From the NCBI RefSeq assembly GCF_024753145.1, contig NZ_JANUGU010000003.1, positions 1 through 64,000 of the forward strand: 64,000 bases of DNA, in the 5' to 3' direction. Position 1 is the first letter of the stretch; every line of letters begins with the position of its first letter. Below are positions 51,541 through 60,182 of this stretch, one piece after another. The stretch is from Massilia terrae (GTDB lineage: Bacteria; Pseudomonadota; Gammaproteobacteria; Burkholderiales; Burkholderiaceae_D). The translations under genes were made by a program, and so were the position numbers. The notes beneath the pieces were generated by a model that ran no database searches, was not told the origin of the DNA, and saw nothing but the letters and a program-made list of their open reading frames with translations.

Positions 51541-51620
51541 CGTCGTTCCCGCGCAGGCGGGAATCCATGGACCGCGTGTCTGGACGCTCAGCATAGGTCC
51601 CCGCCTGCGCAGGGACGACG
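51541..51620. repeat. Two-arm palindromic repeat, 80-bp unit
   Basis: The left arm is CGTCGTTCCCGCGCAGGCGG, the inner flanks are CCATGGACCGCGTG and CTCAGCATAGG, and the right arm ends CGCAGGGACGACG. It matches the copies at 42063 and 62812 almost base for base and has the same length. It ends four bases before the 3' end of the DMT-transporter gene. Confidence 0.88.
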
Positions 51621-51623
51621 GTT

Positions 51624-52592
51624 TTAGGCAAACAATTTCGCGGGCTTGGCCGGCTCGGCCGCAGGCACCGCGGCCCTGGGCTTCGGCTTGAGCCGCGAGA
51701 CGCCGAACATCACCAGCGCCAGGCCGCCGATCTGGGCCACCGACATCGGCTCCTTCAACAATACCCATGAAGCTAGCATGGTTAATGCCGGCCCCAGGCT
51801 TCCGATGGCCGCCGCCTGCGCCGCGCCCATGCGCTGGATCGCCAGCGCCATCCAGTACACGGGCAGCACCGTGGACAGCACCGCCATCAGGCCGGCGTTC
51901 CACCACACCGCCTTCGGCAGCGCGGCCAGCGCCGCCGGATGCCCGGCCAGCAGGAAATGCGCGAGCACCATCAGCGCCGAGGCCGCGCCGGCCAGTCCCG
52001 ACAGCCGCATCGAGCCGATGCGGACGATCATCGCGCCGGTGCCGAGGTAGTAGCAGGCATAGGTCACCGCGCTGGCGAACACCCAGGCCGCGCCGACCCA
52101 GACCGCATGCCCATGCCCGGCCTGGCTCAGGTCGTGCATGAAACCGATGCCCAGGCCCACGTAGCAAATCACCATCGCCTGCACGGTGGCCGATGGCGGC
52201 AGCTTGCGCACGATGAAAGTCTGGAACACCAGCACCAGGGTCGGGTAGGTGTACAGGATCAGGCGCTCCAGCCCGGAGCTGATGGTTTCCAGCCCATAGA
52301 AATCGAACAGGCTCGACAGATAGTAGCCGACCGCGCCCAGCGCCGCGATGGCCGCGCCGTCCTTCCACGTCAGCCGGCCGTGGCCATTGCCGCGCGCCAT
52401 CCAGACCAGCCAGCCGAACAGCGGCAGCGCGATGCCCATGCGCAGGGCCAGCAGGGTCAGCGCGTCGACCGGACCGGCGGCGTAGCCCAGCTTGACGAAC
52501 ACCGCCTTGAGGCTGAAGCCGGCGGCGGAAAGAATCGCGTACAGGCGGCCATCCCCTGCCCACTTGCCCATCGTTGAACGCAAGAATTCCAT
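51624..52592 (-). CDS. EamA/DMT-family transporter
   Basis: This 322-residue membrane protein has ten predicted helices in two EamA repeats of about 140 residues (LSAAGFSLKAVFVKLG in the first; AIGSLGPALTMLASWVLLKEP in the second). It is typical of drug/metabolite exporters. The ATG follows AGGA; a longer frame upstream lacks a site. It is divergent from a LysR regulator with about 100 bases between, which suggests that the regulator controls it. Substrate unknown. Confidence 0.9.
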   Translation of the reverse strand: MEFLRSTMGKWAGDGRLYAILSAAGFSLKAVFVKLGYAAGPVDALTLLALRMGIALPLFGWLVWMARGNGHGRLTWKDGAAIAALGAVGYYLSSLFDFYGLETISSGLERLILYTYPTLVLVFQTFIVRKLPPSATVQAMVICYVGLGIGFMHDLSQAGHGHAVWVGAAWVFASAVTYACYYLGTGAMIVRIGSMRLSGLAGAASALMVLAHFLLAGHPAALAALPKAVWWNAGLMAVLSTVLPVYWMALAIQRMGAAQAAAIGSLGPALTMLASWVLLKEPMSVAQIGGLALVMFGVSRLKPKPRAAVPAAEPAKPAKLFA

Positions 52593-52690
52593 GATATTCC
52601 TGAAGAAAAGCTTGAGCCTTATTCTGGCGCGAAGCAATCTTCGCTAGAATGCCTATTTTGTGGACTCACCCTTCGCGTCAGGAGAAGGCT

Positions 52691-53584
52691 TTGCATTTCG
52701 ATCTCGTGGATTTGCGCCTGATAGTGGCGATTGCCGATGCGGGCAGCCTGAGCAAGGCGGCAGCTGCCTTCCCGATCGCCCTGTCGGCAGCCAGCAACCG
52801 CCTGCGCCGCTTCGAGGAGCAGTGCGGCGTGGCCGTGTTCGCGCGCGGCGCCGACGGCATGACCCTGACGCCGCCCGGACGCCTGGTGCTGGACCGCGCG
52901 CGCAAGGTGCTGGCCGAGGCCGAGCACCTGAACGAAACCCTGCGCGAGCTGACCGGGCAGCGCCGCGTGGCCCTGCGCCTTGCCGGCACGACCGTGGCCA
53001 ACAGCACGTTCCTGCCCGCCGCGCTGGGCCCCTTCCTGGCCGACTACCCGCAAGTCGACCTGCAGCTCATCGAGCGCAACAGCCCGCAGGTGCTGGAGGC
53101 GGTGCAGGCGCGGGAAATCGATATCGGCGTGCTCGACGGCACGGCAGCGAACCGCGAGGTCATCACCCTGCCCTTCCGCGACGACCGGCTGGTACTGCTG
53201 GTGCCGGACGGCCATCCGCTGGCCGAGCGCGGCCAGGTCAGGCTGAAGGACGCGCTGGTCTATCCCTTCGTCTGCCTGCCGCCCGAGCGGGCCATGCAGC
53301 GCTTCATCGAGAACATGGCGATCCGCAATGAACGGCCTTTGCAGATCCGGGTGCGTGCGCCCAGCTTCGACGCCATCATCGAACTGGTGGCGCAACAGGC
53401 GGGCATCGCGATGCTGCCGGAGACGGCCACGCGCCGCTACGGCGTCGGGCTGCCGGTGCGCCAGGTGCTGCTGGCCGACAATTGGGCCAAGCGCGAGCTG
53501 CGCATCTGCATCCACAGCTGGAATGCGCTGTCGGTGCACGCGCGCCAGCTGCTGGCTTACCTGACGCCGGAGACGCCGGCCTGA
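52691..53584 (+). CDS. LysR-family transcriptional regulator
   Basis: This 297-residue regulator has an N-terminal winged helix-turn-helix (LRLIVAIADAGSLSKAAAAF, then ALSAASNRLRRFEEQCGV) and a substrate-binding domain (VALRLAGTTVANSTFLP onward). I placed the start at TTG 52691 because AGGAGAAGG lies right before it and HFDLVDLRL is where LysR proteins usually begin. An ATG 14 codons upstream is in frame but weakly supported. It is divergent from the DMT exporter. Confidence 0.87.
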   Translation: MHFDLVDLRLIVAIADAGSLSKAAAAFPIALSAASNRLRRFEEQCGVAVFARGADGMTLTPPGRLVLDRARKVLAEAEHLNETLRELTGQRRVALRLAGTTVANSTFLPAALGPFLADYPQVDLQLIERNSPQVLEAVQAREIDIGVLDGTAANREVITLPFRDDRLVLLVPDGHPLAERGQVRLKDALVYPFVCLPPERAMQRFIENMAIRNERPLQIRVRAPSFDAIIELVAQQAGIAMLPETATRRYGVGLPVRQVLLADNWAKRELRICIHSWNALSVHARQLLAYLTPETPA

Positions 53585-54181
53585 TCAGCGCCGGCGCCAG
53601 GTCATCCAGCGTTCCTTGCCCGCGAACACGGGAATGGAATCGGTGACGGCGGCATCCGCGATGCAGTCGAAATGCGGCGCCAGCAAGGCGTCCAGTTCCG
53701 CGATGGTGGTACCGAACGGCGGCCCCTTGGGCGCATCGTCGACATAGAAGAAGCCGGCCAGCAGCCCGCCCGGCGGCAACAGTTCCGCCCAGCGCGCCGC
53801 GACCTGCGGCCACATTGCGCGCGGCATCGCGCACAGGAAGGCCCGTTCGTAGATGCATTCGAGCGGACGCGGCGGCTGCCAGGCGAAAAAGTCGGCGAGT
53901 TCGACGCGCTCGCGCCACTTGCCGGCCACCACCTTGCCCGCCTCGACGGCGGCCGGCGAAAAATCGATGGCCAGCGCGTCCCAGCCGGCCTCGCACATGC
54001 AGGCCAGCTCGAAGGCGCTGCCGCAGCCGGGGATCAAGGTGACGAGCGGCCGCGGCGCCGTGTCGACAAAGGCGCGCAGCGCCTGTGGCACGCCGCCCCG
54101 GTCCCACGGCGTGAAGCCATGCTGGAAGCGCTCGTCCCAGAATGCGGGCGCGCGCGGGTCGCGGTTGGAGAAAGCGGGCAT
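53585..54181 (-). CDS. SAM-dependent methyltransferase, TPMT-like
   Basis: This 198-residue protein has the thiopurine-methyltransferase-type layout: FWDERFQHGFTPWDRGG at the start, SAM-binding VTLIPGCGSAFELACM and ALAIDFSPAAVEAG, then IYERAFLCAMP and LLPPGGLLAGFFY. The substrate may be a thiol, selenium or tellurium compound, or a quinone-related molecule given its place after ubiB. It starts two bases after the ubiB stop. Confidence 0.87.
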   Translation of the reverse strand: MPAFSNRDPRAPAFWDERFQHGFTPWDRGGVPQALRAFVDTAPRPLVTLIPGCGSAFELACMCEAGWDALAIDFSPAAVEAGKVVAGKWRERVELADFFAWQPPRPLECIYERAFLCAMPRAMWPQVAARWAELLPPGGLLAGFFYVDDAPKGPPFGTTIAELDALLAPHFDCIADAAVTDSIPVFAGKERWMTWRRR

Positions 54182-54183
54182 GC

Positions 54184-55752
54184 TCAGCCCCGCATCCACC
54201 ACGAGCCGTACAGGTAGGTGATCGCCACCGCCGAGAACAGCAGGCCGAGCAAGCTCGCCACGAAGACCAGCACGCGGTTGGTGCGCTTCTGGTGGTGCAG
54301 CAACTCCATGATCAGGGCCGAGTCGGCCACTTCCATATCCGTGGTCTGCTGCAGCGCCTGGTATACGAGGCGGGGCAGCTGCGGGAAGATGTGGGCGAAG
54401 CGCGGCGCCTCGGCGCGCAGGCGTTCCAGCGCGCCGCGCCAGCCGACCTGCTCGTTCATCCAGCGCTCCAGATAGGGCTTGGCAGTCTTCCACAGGTCGA
54501 GGTCGGGGTCGAGCTGGCGGCCCAGGCCCTCGATATTGAGCATGGTCTTTTGCAGCAGCACCAGTTGCGGCTGCACCTCGACGTTGAAGCGGCGCGAGGT
54601 CTGGAACAGGCGCAGCAGCACCTGGCCGAAGGAGATGTCCTTCAGCGGCCGGTCGAAGATCGGCTCGCAGCAGGCGCGCACCGCCGATTCCAGCTCATCC
54701 ACGCGGGTGTCCTTCGGCGCCCAGCCCGATTCGATGTGGGCCTCGGCCACGCGCTTGTAGTCGCGGCGGAAGAAGGCGATGAAGTTCTGCGCCAGGTAGT
54801 CCTTGTCGAAATCGTTCAGGGTGCCGACGATGCCGAAGTCGAGCGCGATGTAGCGGCCGAAGGTGGCGGGGTCGGTCGACACCAGGATATTCCCGGGGTG
54901 CATGTCCGCGTGGAAGAAGCCGTCACGGAACACCTGGGTGAAGAAGATCTCCACCCCGTCCGAGGACAATTTCTTCAGGTCGACGCCGGCCTCGGCCAGC
55001 CGGTCGATCTGCGACACCGGGATGCCGTCCATGCGCTCCATCACGATCACGCTGTTGGAGCAATAGTCCCAGTACATCTCCGGCACCATCAGCAGGTCGG
55101 AGTTGGCGAAGTTGCGGCGCAGCTGGCTGGCGTTGGCGGCCTCGCGCATCAGGTCCAGTTCGTCGTGCAGGTATTTGTCGAACTCGGCCACCACTTCGCG
55201 CGGCTTCAGCCGGCGGCTCTCGGACCACACGCGCTCGATCAGGCCGGCGGCGATGTGCATCAGCGCGACGTCTTCGTCGATCGACTTCTTCATGCCCGGG
55301 CGCAGCACCTTGACGGCGACTTCCTTGCCGTTCTTCAGCGTGGCGAAGTGGACCTGGGCGATCGAGGCCGAGGCCACCGGCACCCGGTCGAAGCGTGCGA
55401 ACAATTGATCCGGGTGGGCGCCGAGGGCCCGCGTGATCTGGGCGATCGCGATGTCGGAATCGAAGGGCGGCACGCGGTCCTGCAGCAGGGCCAGCTCGTC
55501 GGCGATATCGGGCGGCATCAGGTCACGCCGGGTCGACAGCACCTGGCCGAACTTGACGAAGATCGGGCCCAGTTCCTCCAGCGCCATGCGCAGGCGCACG
55601 CCGCGCGGGGCCGAGATGTTCCGCCAGAAGAACAGCTTGTCGATCAGCTTGGCGGTGCGCGGCACCGGCAGGCCGGAGATGGCGATCTCGTCGAGGCCGT
55701 AGCGGGTGGCGACGGTGAGGATTTTCAGCAGGCGCAGGAATTTCAGGATCAT
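54184..55752 (-). CDS. ubiB: UbiB, ubiquinone-biosynthesis ABC1 kinase-like protein
   Basis: This 522-residue membrane-associated atypical kinase is required for ubiquinone synthesis. The KxGQ motif ([21 protein letters not shown] region), the Ala-rich nucleotide loop ([12 protein letters not shown]), [11 protein letters not shown] with the metal site and the C-terminal membrane helices ([16 protein letters not shown]) are all present. The start overlaps the ubiJ stop by one base. Confidence 0.95.
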   Translation of the reverse strand: MILKFLRLLKILTVATRYGLDEIAISGLPVPRTAKLIDKLFFWRNISAPRGVRLRMALEELGPIFVKFGQVLSTRRDLMPPDIADELALLQDRVPPFDSDIAIAQITRALGAHPDQLFARFDRVPVASASIAQVHFATLKNGKEVAVKVLRPGMKKSIDEDVALMHIAAGLIERVWSESRRLKPREVVAEFDKYLHDELDLMREAANASQLRRNFANSDLLMVPEMYWDYCSNSVIVMERMDGIPVSQIDRLAEAGVDLKKLSSDGVEIFFTQVFRDGFFHADMHPGNILVSTDPATFGRYIALDFGIVGTLNDFDKDYLAQNFIAFFRRDYKRVAEAHIESGWAPKDTRVDELESAVRACCEPIFDRPLKDISFGQVLLRLFQTSRRFNVEVQPQLVLLQKTMLNIEGLGRQLDPDLDLWKTAKPYLERWMNEQVGWRGALERLRAEAPRFAHIFPQLPRLVYQALQQTTDMEVADSALIMELLHHQKRTNRVLVFVASLLGLLFSAVAITYLYGSWWMRG

Positions 55753-56405
55753 CAGCGGTCCGGGGTGGTGGCGCCGTCGGGGCGGGTGGCGGCGGCCAGC
55801 TTCTGCTCCAGCCGGGCGATGCGCTTGTCGAGGCGCTCGACGTCGTCGCGGGTGCGCGTCACGTCGTCGGTGAATTGTTCGACCACGGCCGGACGCACCA
55901 GCACCGGGTTCTCTTCCAGCAGGTACTCGGCGACGTTCTCGGCCAGGCGGCGGCCGGTGGCGGCGGCGCCGCCGAAGGCGCTCCTGGCGCCGCCGACGAG
56001 GCGGGACGCGCCGATCGGGCCGAACAGGCGCTCGGCGTCGTGCTCGGCGTCCCAGCGCAGGCCCTTGGACAGGGTCGAGATGGTGTTGGCGAATTCGGCG
56101 TCACCCTCGATCCGCACATACGAGAAGGCGCGGTCGCGGTTCTGCGCGATCAGCGGCAGGTCGGCCAGCTTGAGGTGGATGGTGACCTTGGCCGGATCTT
56201 CGCTATTGCTGTTCTCCAGCATGCCGTCGCGCGCGACCCGCATGCGCAGTTGCAGGTGGCCGGTGTCGAAGCAGGCTTCCTTGCCCGCATGCAGGGCGAG
56301 CGCGTCGCGCGCCCAGGCCTCCTGGGCCAGCAGGTGGTTGATCGCGGCAATCGCCGGCGCCGCCAGGGCACGCTGCGGCGACGGGAACGGAGAACTCGGG
56401 GCCAT
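55752..56405 (-). CDS. ubiJ: UbiJ-like ubiquinone accessory factor (SCP2 domain)
   Basis: This 217-residue protein has an SCP2-type lipid-binding domain at residues about 20-120 ([35 protein letters not shown]) and a C-terminal coiled coil ([20 protein letters not shown]). This is as in UbiJ, the lipid-binding scaffold of the Ubi complex. It is coupled to ubiB by a TGATG overlap. A terminator-like hairpin separates it from the Tim44-type gene upstream. Confidence 0.88.
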   Translation of the reverse strand: MAPSSPFPSPQRALAAPAIAAINHLLAQEAWARDALALHAGKEACFDTGHLQLRMRVARDGMLENSNSEDPAKVTIHLKLADLPLIAQNRDRAFSYVRIEGDAEFANTISTLSKGLRWDAEHDAERLFGPIGASRLVGGARSAFGGAAATGRRLAENVAEYLLEENPVLVRPAVVEQFTDDVTRTRDDVERLDKRIARLEQKLAAATRPDGATTPDR

Positions 56406-56427
56406 CTGGATCGCTTCTCAAATAAAA

Positions 56428-56457
56428 ACCGCCCGGCGGGTGGCGGGCGGTCTCGAT
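56428..56457 (-). terminator. Terminator after the Tim44-type gene
   Basis: On the minus strand ACCGCCCG, an eight-base loop and CGGGCGGT are followed by TTTTTA. It lies between the Tim44-type gene and ubiJ, so it could reduce downstream expression. Confidence 0.75.
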
Positions 56458-56509
56458 CTTACCAGTTTGCCGAGCGCAATTACGTGCGCCCGGCACAGCT
56501 GGCGACAAA

Positions 56510-57475
56510 TTACTGCAGCTGCTGGAGACCCGCCAGCACCCAGCCGCCCGCGCCGGACAGCGGCTTGGACAGGTTCCACACCTCGGTGAACGGTTCCGGC
56601 GCGGCGCCCGGCGCGGTGCGGATCGTGCCGTTGAACTGCACGCTGGCCAGGTAGTCGCGCTCGCTGGTCTCGATGCCGAGCAGCTGGGCATCGATCGACA
56701 CCACGTCGGTGAAGTCGTTGGCGTTGCGTTCCAGGATCTGGGTCTTGAGTTCGGCGAACACTTCCGGCGTGGCGAATTCGCGCAGGTCCTGCACGTCGCC
56801 CTTGTCCCAGGCCGCCTGCAGGCGGATGAACATGGCCTTCGCCTCGCGCAGGAAGCCGTGGGTATCGAAATCGGCCGGCACGCCCCAGGGCTGGTGCGCC
56901 ACGGCGGGCGCGGCGCCCTGGTTCAGGCCGGAGCCGATGTCAGGCGTGCCGCCGCCCTGGAAGGCGTTTGGCTGCTGCCATGCCGGTTCGCGGTTCATGC
57001 CGGAGCCGATCTCGGGCGTGGCCGAGGCCGGATACGGCTCCGAGCTGTAGCCCTGGAACGGGGTATTGGCCGGGGTGTCCTTGCGGCGGAACATGCGCAC
57101 GATGAACACCACCGCCAGCACCAGCAGGCCGATCATCAGCAGCGAGGACAGGCCGCTGGCCAGCGCGCCGCCGATTCCGAAGTGGCTGAACAGGGCGCCC
57201 AGGCCCAGGCCAAGCAGCGCGCCGCCAAGCACGTTTTTCCACATGCTCGGACGCGGCTGGGGAATCTGCTGCTGCGGCGCCGGCGCCGGACGGTATTGCG
57301 GGCTCTGCTGCGGCGTCTGGGCAGGCGCCGGGGCCGGGGCCGGGCGCGGCATCTGGCGCACCGATTGCGACTGGCGGCCGAACGAGCGGCCACCGCCCAT
57401 CGGGCGCGCCAGCACATCCGCCATCATCGACAGCGCGGTGATCGCCAACATCAGCGTGACCAAGAATTTTTTCAT
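56510..57475 (-). CDS. Tim44-like domain protein with Pro/Gln-rich region
   Basis: This 321-residue protein has an N-terminal signal or anchor (FLVTLMLAITALSMMADVLA), a low-complexity Pro/Gln/Ala-rich segment (residues 40-80), one or two hydrophobic helices (about 85-130), a linker and a C-terminal Tim44-like/SnoaL-type domain (residues 200-320, KAMFIRLQAAWDKGDVQDLREF). Bacterial Tim44-like proteins occur beside ubi genes in this lineage; their role is not clear. It lies eight bases after ubiE. Confidence 0.85.
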   Translation of the reverse strand: MKKFLVTLMLAITALSMMADVLARPMGGGRSFGRQSQSVRQMPRPAPAPAPAQTPQQSPQYRPAPAPQQQIPQPRPSMWKNVLGGALLGLGLGALFSHFGIGGALASGLSSLLMIGLLVLAVVFIVRMFRRKDTPANTPFQGYSSEPYPASATPEIGSGMNREPAWQQPNAFQGGGTPDIGSGLNQGAAPAVAHQPWGVPADFDTHGFLREAKAMFIRLQAAWDKGDVQDLREFATPEVFAELKTQILERNANDFTDVVSIDAQLLGIETSERDYLASVQFNGTIRTAPGAAPEPFTEVWNLSKPLSGAGGWVLAGLQQLQ

Positions 57476-57483
57476 CGATCTTC

Positions 57484-58218
57484 CTAGAGTTTGATGCCGG
57501 TATGCAGTGCCGCCACACCAGCGGTCAGGTTAAAGTACTGCACGCGTTCCAGCCCCGCCGTTTCCATCATCCCCTTCAGCGTTTCCTGGTCCGGATGCAT
57601 CCGGATCGATTCGGCCAGGTAGCGATAGCTGTCGGCATCGTCGGCGATCTGCTTGCCCAGCCACGGCAGCACCGAGAACGAATACACGTCATACGGCTTC
57701 TGCAGCGGCGCGGCCACCTTCGAGAACTCCAGCACCAGCAACTTGCCGCCCGGCTTCAGCACGCGGCGCATTTCCGCCAGTGCCTGGTCCTTGTGCGTCA
57801 TGTTGCGCAGGCCAAAGGCCACGCTTACCCGGTCGAAATAGTTGTCAGGGAACGGCAACTTTTCCGCGTCACACAGCAATGTTGGGGTGACAAGGCCCTT
57901 GTTCAAGAGGCGGTCGCGGCCAACCCGCAGCATCGACTCGTTGATGTCGGTGAGCCACACTTCGCCGCTGGGGCCGGCCTGCCTGGCGAAGGCCTTGGCC
58001 AGGTCGCCGGTGCCGCCGGCGATGTCGAGCACCTTGAAGCCGGGACGAATGCCGGCCTGGGCGATGGTGAACATCTTCCAGACGCGGTGCAGGCCGGCCG
58101 ACATCAGGTCGTTCATGATGTCGTACTTGGCGGCCACGGAGTGGAAGACCTTGGCGACCTCGTGGACCTTCTGGTCCTCGGAAACGGTCTTGTAGCCGAA
58201 ATGGGTGGTGTTGGTCAT
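57484..58218 (-). CDS. ubiE: Ubiquinone/menaquinone C-methyltransferase UbiE
   Basis: UbiE methylates 2-polyprenyl-6-methoxy-1,4-benzoquinol (and demethylmenaquinol). The 244-residue protein has the SAM-binding [15 protein letters not shown], the [13 protein letters not shown] block and [12 protein letters not shown], close to the consensus. It heads the ubiE-Tim44-ubiJ-ubiB-methyltransferase series. Upstream, the usual DUF971 neighbour has been separated by two genes. Confidence 0.96.
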   Translation of the reverse strand: MTNTTHFGYKTVSEDQKVHEVAKVFHSVAAKYDIMNDLMSAGLHRVWKMFTIAQAGIRPGFKVLDIAGGTGDLAKAFARQAGPSGEVWLTDINESMLRVGRDRLLNKGLVTPTLLCDAEKLPFPDNYFDRVSVAFGLRNMTHKDQALAEMRRVLKPGGKLLVLEFSKVAAPLQKPYDVYSFSVLPWLGKQIADDADSYRYLAESIRMHPDQETLKGMMETAGLERVQYFNLTAGVAALHTGIKL

Positions 58219-58299
58219 GATGCGGCAAGCCGGATTGATGTTGCCGCATTATACAAGCCGGGCGTCCGCGCTGGCGCGGGCCCGGCCTGTGAGACTTCC

Positions 58300-59991
58300 T
58301 TACAGCATGTCGAGTGCGTCGTACGAGAAGCCCGGGCTCAGGAAAGCCGTCCCGGACGAGCCGGAGATCGCATTGATCGTCAGGGTATTGGTCCCGACGA
58401 CAAAGGCGGTCGAGGGCACCGGGAAGGTGAAGGTCGTGTTGTTGCCGCGGTAGGTGCCGATGGTCAGGCTGCGCGAACTCGGCTGGGTGGACGCGGCCGG
58501 GTTGGACGAGCTCCAGCTGTTGACCTGGATCTGCGGCCGGCCGCTGGCATACGCGGCGGTGATGCCGATGCGGATCGTGTGGGCGGCGATCTGGGCCGCG
58601 GTCAGGTTGAAGGTCACCGTGGTCGGGTTGTTGACCCCGGTCTTCCACTGGGCGGCCGGGAAGGTGGTGAAGGCCGAGCCGACGCTGTAGCTGACCGGTC
58701 CCCACGCTGCATTGCGCACGTCGGACGGGTGCATGACGTTGATGCTGGTTCCGTTCATGAACTCGAGCGGCGTGCCGTCCCAATCGCCGATGCGCCACAG
58801 GGCGGTCGTGGCCGACGGATCGTTATTGATGGCGCGCGACGGCAGCGAAGTGGTCGAGCCGGCGGTCACCGTGACCTGCTCCGTATAGACCGCCAGCTGG
58901 CCCTTGTACACGGTCATCGTGTACGTGCCCGCCTTCATGTCCGACAGCGAGAACGCGCCGCTCGACGTGGCCGTGGCCCAGTATTGCGCGGCCGAGTTGG
59001 CGAAGCCGACCGTGTAGCTGTAGCTCGCGTCCATGCCGGTCAGCCCGGCGCCGCTGGCGCCGCCGCGGCCAGTCGCATCGACCCAGCCCTGCAGGCCCTG
59101 CGTGCTCATCCAGCTCATGTCGGGCACCGCCGGCGTCGTGCTGCCGTCATTGAAGACCAGCGCATACGGGCCGTGGAAGCCGGTGCGGAAGGCTTCGGTC
59201 TGGTTGTGGCCGGAATTCATGTAGTTGTAGACGTGGACGTCCCCGCCCGGATTGTTGGTTTCCGGGAAGCCGGTCTGGTTCTGGATGTCGTGGAAGAAGG
59301 GGCCGCCGGAACTGCTCTCGCGGTTGCCGTAGGCCATGAAGACGCCGATGCCGCTCCCGGTCACGCCGCGGATGGCCAGGTCCTTGGCTGCCTGGTTGCC
59401 GTAGTACTTGGAACGCGTGGTGCCGTCGGCCATGCCATAGATGTCGGTGCTTTCGATGGCGCCGGTGTTGCCGGTCAGGTTGGATTCGGCCGGCACGCCG
59501 GTGAAGACCGACTTGGCCAGGCGGGTTACCCAGCGCAGTTCGCCGACCGTGGGCTCGGCCGAAATGTAGGTGCCCATGTAGATGGCGTTGTCGTTCTGGC
59601 GCACCAGCATGTAGTGGGTCAGCGTCGAGGTCGGGATGGTGATCTTGGCCACCGTGCCGTTCACCGAGTAGCTGGCCGCCGCGCCGAGGCCGGAACTGAT
59701 CTGCGAGAACTTGTCCTGGGCCTGCAGTTCCGGTCCGCAGTTGTAGGTGATCGAGGTGATGTCCCCGCTCGACTGGTTCACCTTGAACACCAGCCCCGCG
59801 CCGCTCGATACGGTGAGATAACCGCTTGCCGCCGTCACGCCGAACGCGGGCGTCGTACATGATGTTGCGGTGCTCGTTGCCAACAGCTGCGGCGCCGACG
59901 ACGCGCTCGTCGAGCCGCCGCCTCCGCATGCCGTCAATCCTGCCAAGATCAATGCGCTACCTGAAACAGTCTTCCAAATCGACTTCAACAT
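58300..59991 (-). CDS. Rhamnogalacturonan lyase (PL4-like) lipoprotein
   Basis: This 563-residue protein has a lipobox (LTACGGGG) and the three-part PL4 layout. The N-terminal beta-sandwich catalytic-type domain (residues 40-320) has YMGTYISAEPTVGELRWVTR and GGDVHVYNYMNSGHNQTEAF. A small Fn3-like domain follows (about 330-400) with GTYTMTVYKGQLAVYTE, then a C-terminal carbohydrate-binding-like domain (about 420-563). PL4 enzymes cleave rhamnogalacturonan I of pectin. An AGGAGG site precedes the ATG. It suggests use of plant cell-wall material. Confidence 0.85.
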   Translation of the reverse strand: MLKSIWKTVSGSALILAGLTACGGGGSTSASSAPQLLATSTATSCTTPAFGVTAASGYLTVSSGAGLVFKVNQSSGDITSITYNCGPELQAQDKFSQISSGLGAAASYSVNGTVAKITIPTSTLTHYMLVRQNDNAIYMGTYISAEPTVGELRWVTRLAKSVFTGVPAESNLTGNTGAIESTDIYGMADGTTRSKYYGNQAAKDLAIRGVTGSGIGVFMAYGNRESSSGGPFFHDIQNQTGFPETNNPGGDVHVYNYMNSGHNQTEAFRTGFHGPYALVFNDGSTTPAVPDMSWMSTQGLQGWVDATGRGGASGAGLTGMDASYSYTVGFANSAAQYWATATSSGAFSLSDMKAGTYTMTVYKGQLAVYTEQVTVTAGSTTSLPSRAINNDPSATTALWRIGDWDGTPLEFMNGTSINVMHPSDVRNAAWGPVSYSVGSAFTTFPAAQWKTGVNNPTTVTFNLTAAQIAAHTIRIGITAAYASGRPQIQVNSWSSSNPAASTQPSSRSLTIGTYRGNNTTFTFPVPSTAFVVGTNTLTINAISGSSGTAFLSPGFSYDALDML

Positions 59992-60182
59992 AGCTCCTCC
60001 TGTGGGTGGGACAACAGGAAAAATGTACATATCTGTCAATTACGAAAGACATAACGCCGGCCCGTGCACTGTCAATACTCATCAAATTGAGCGGAGGACG
60101 CGACCCAGGACGAAATCGGGCGAAATTAAGTTTCAATCTGTGTAATATTGTTGTCTTTCCGTATCTTCCGGCCTGTCGCCCG

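Larger units (their letters stand above)
51202..51623. other. Intergenic region fmdB-DMT
   Basis: This region, the only protein-gene-free stretch over 300 bases, holds the fmdB -10 element, the candidate small RNA with its terminator and one 80-bp palindromic repeat. I see no other structured element. Confidence 0.6.

Noticed and set aside
51202..51623. tRNA or 4.5S/6S RNA gene in the fmdB intergenic region
   Set aside because: No cloverleaf with a GGTTCGAATCC-type T loop and no match to conserved 4.5S or 6S sequence by eye.
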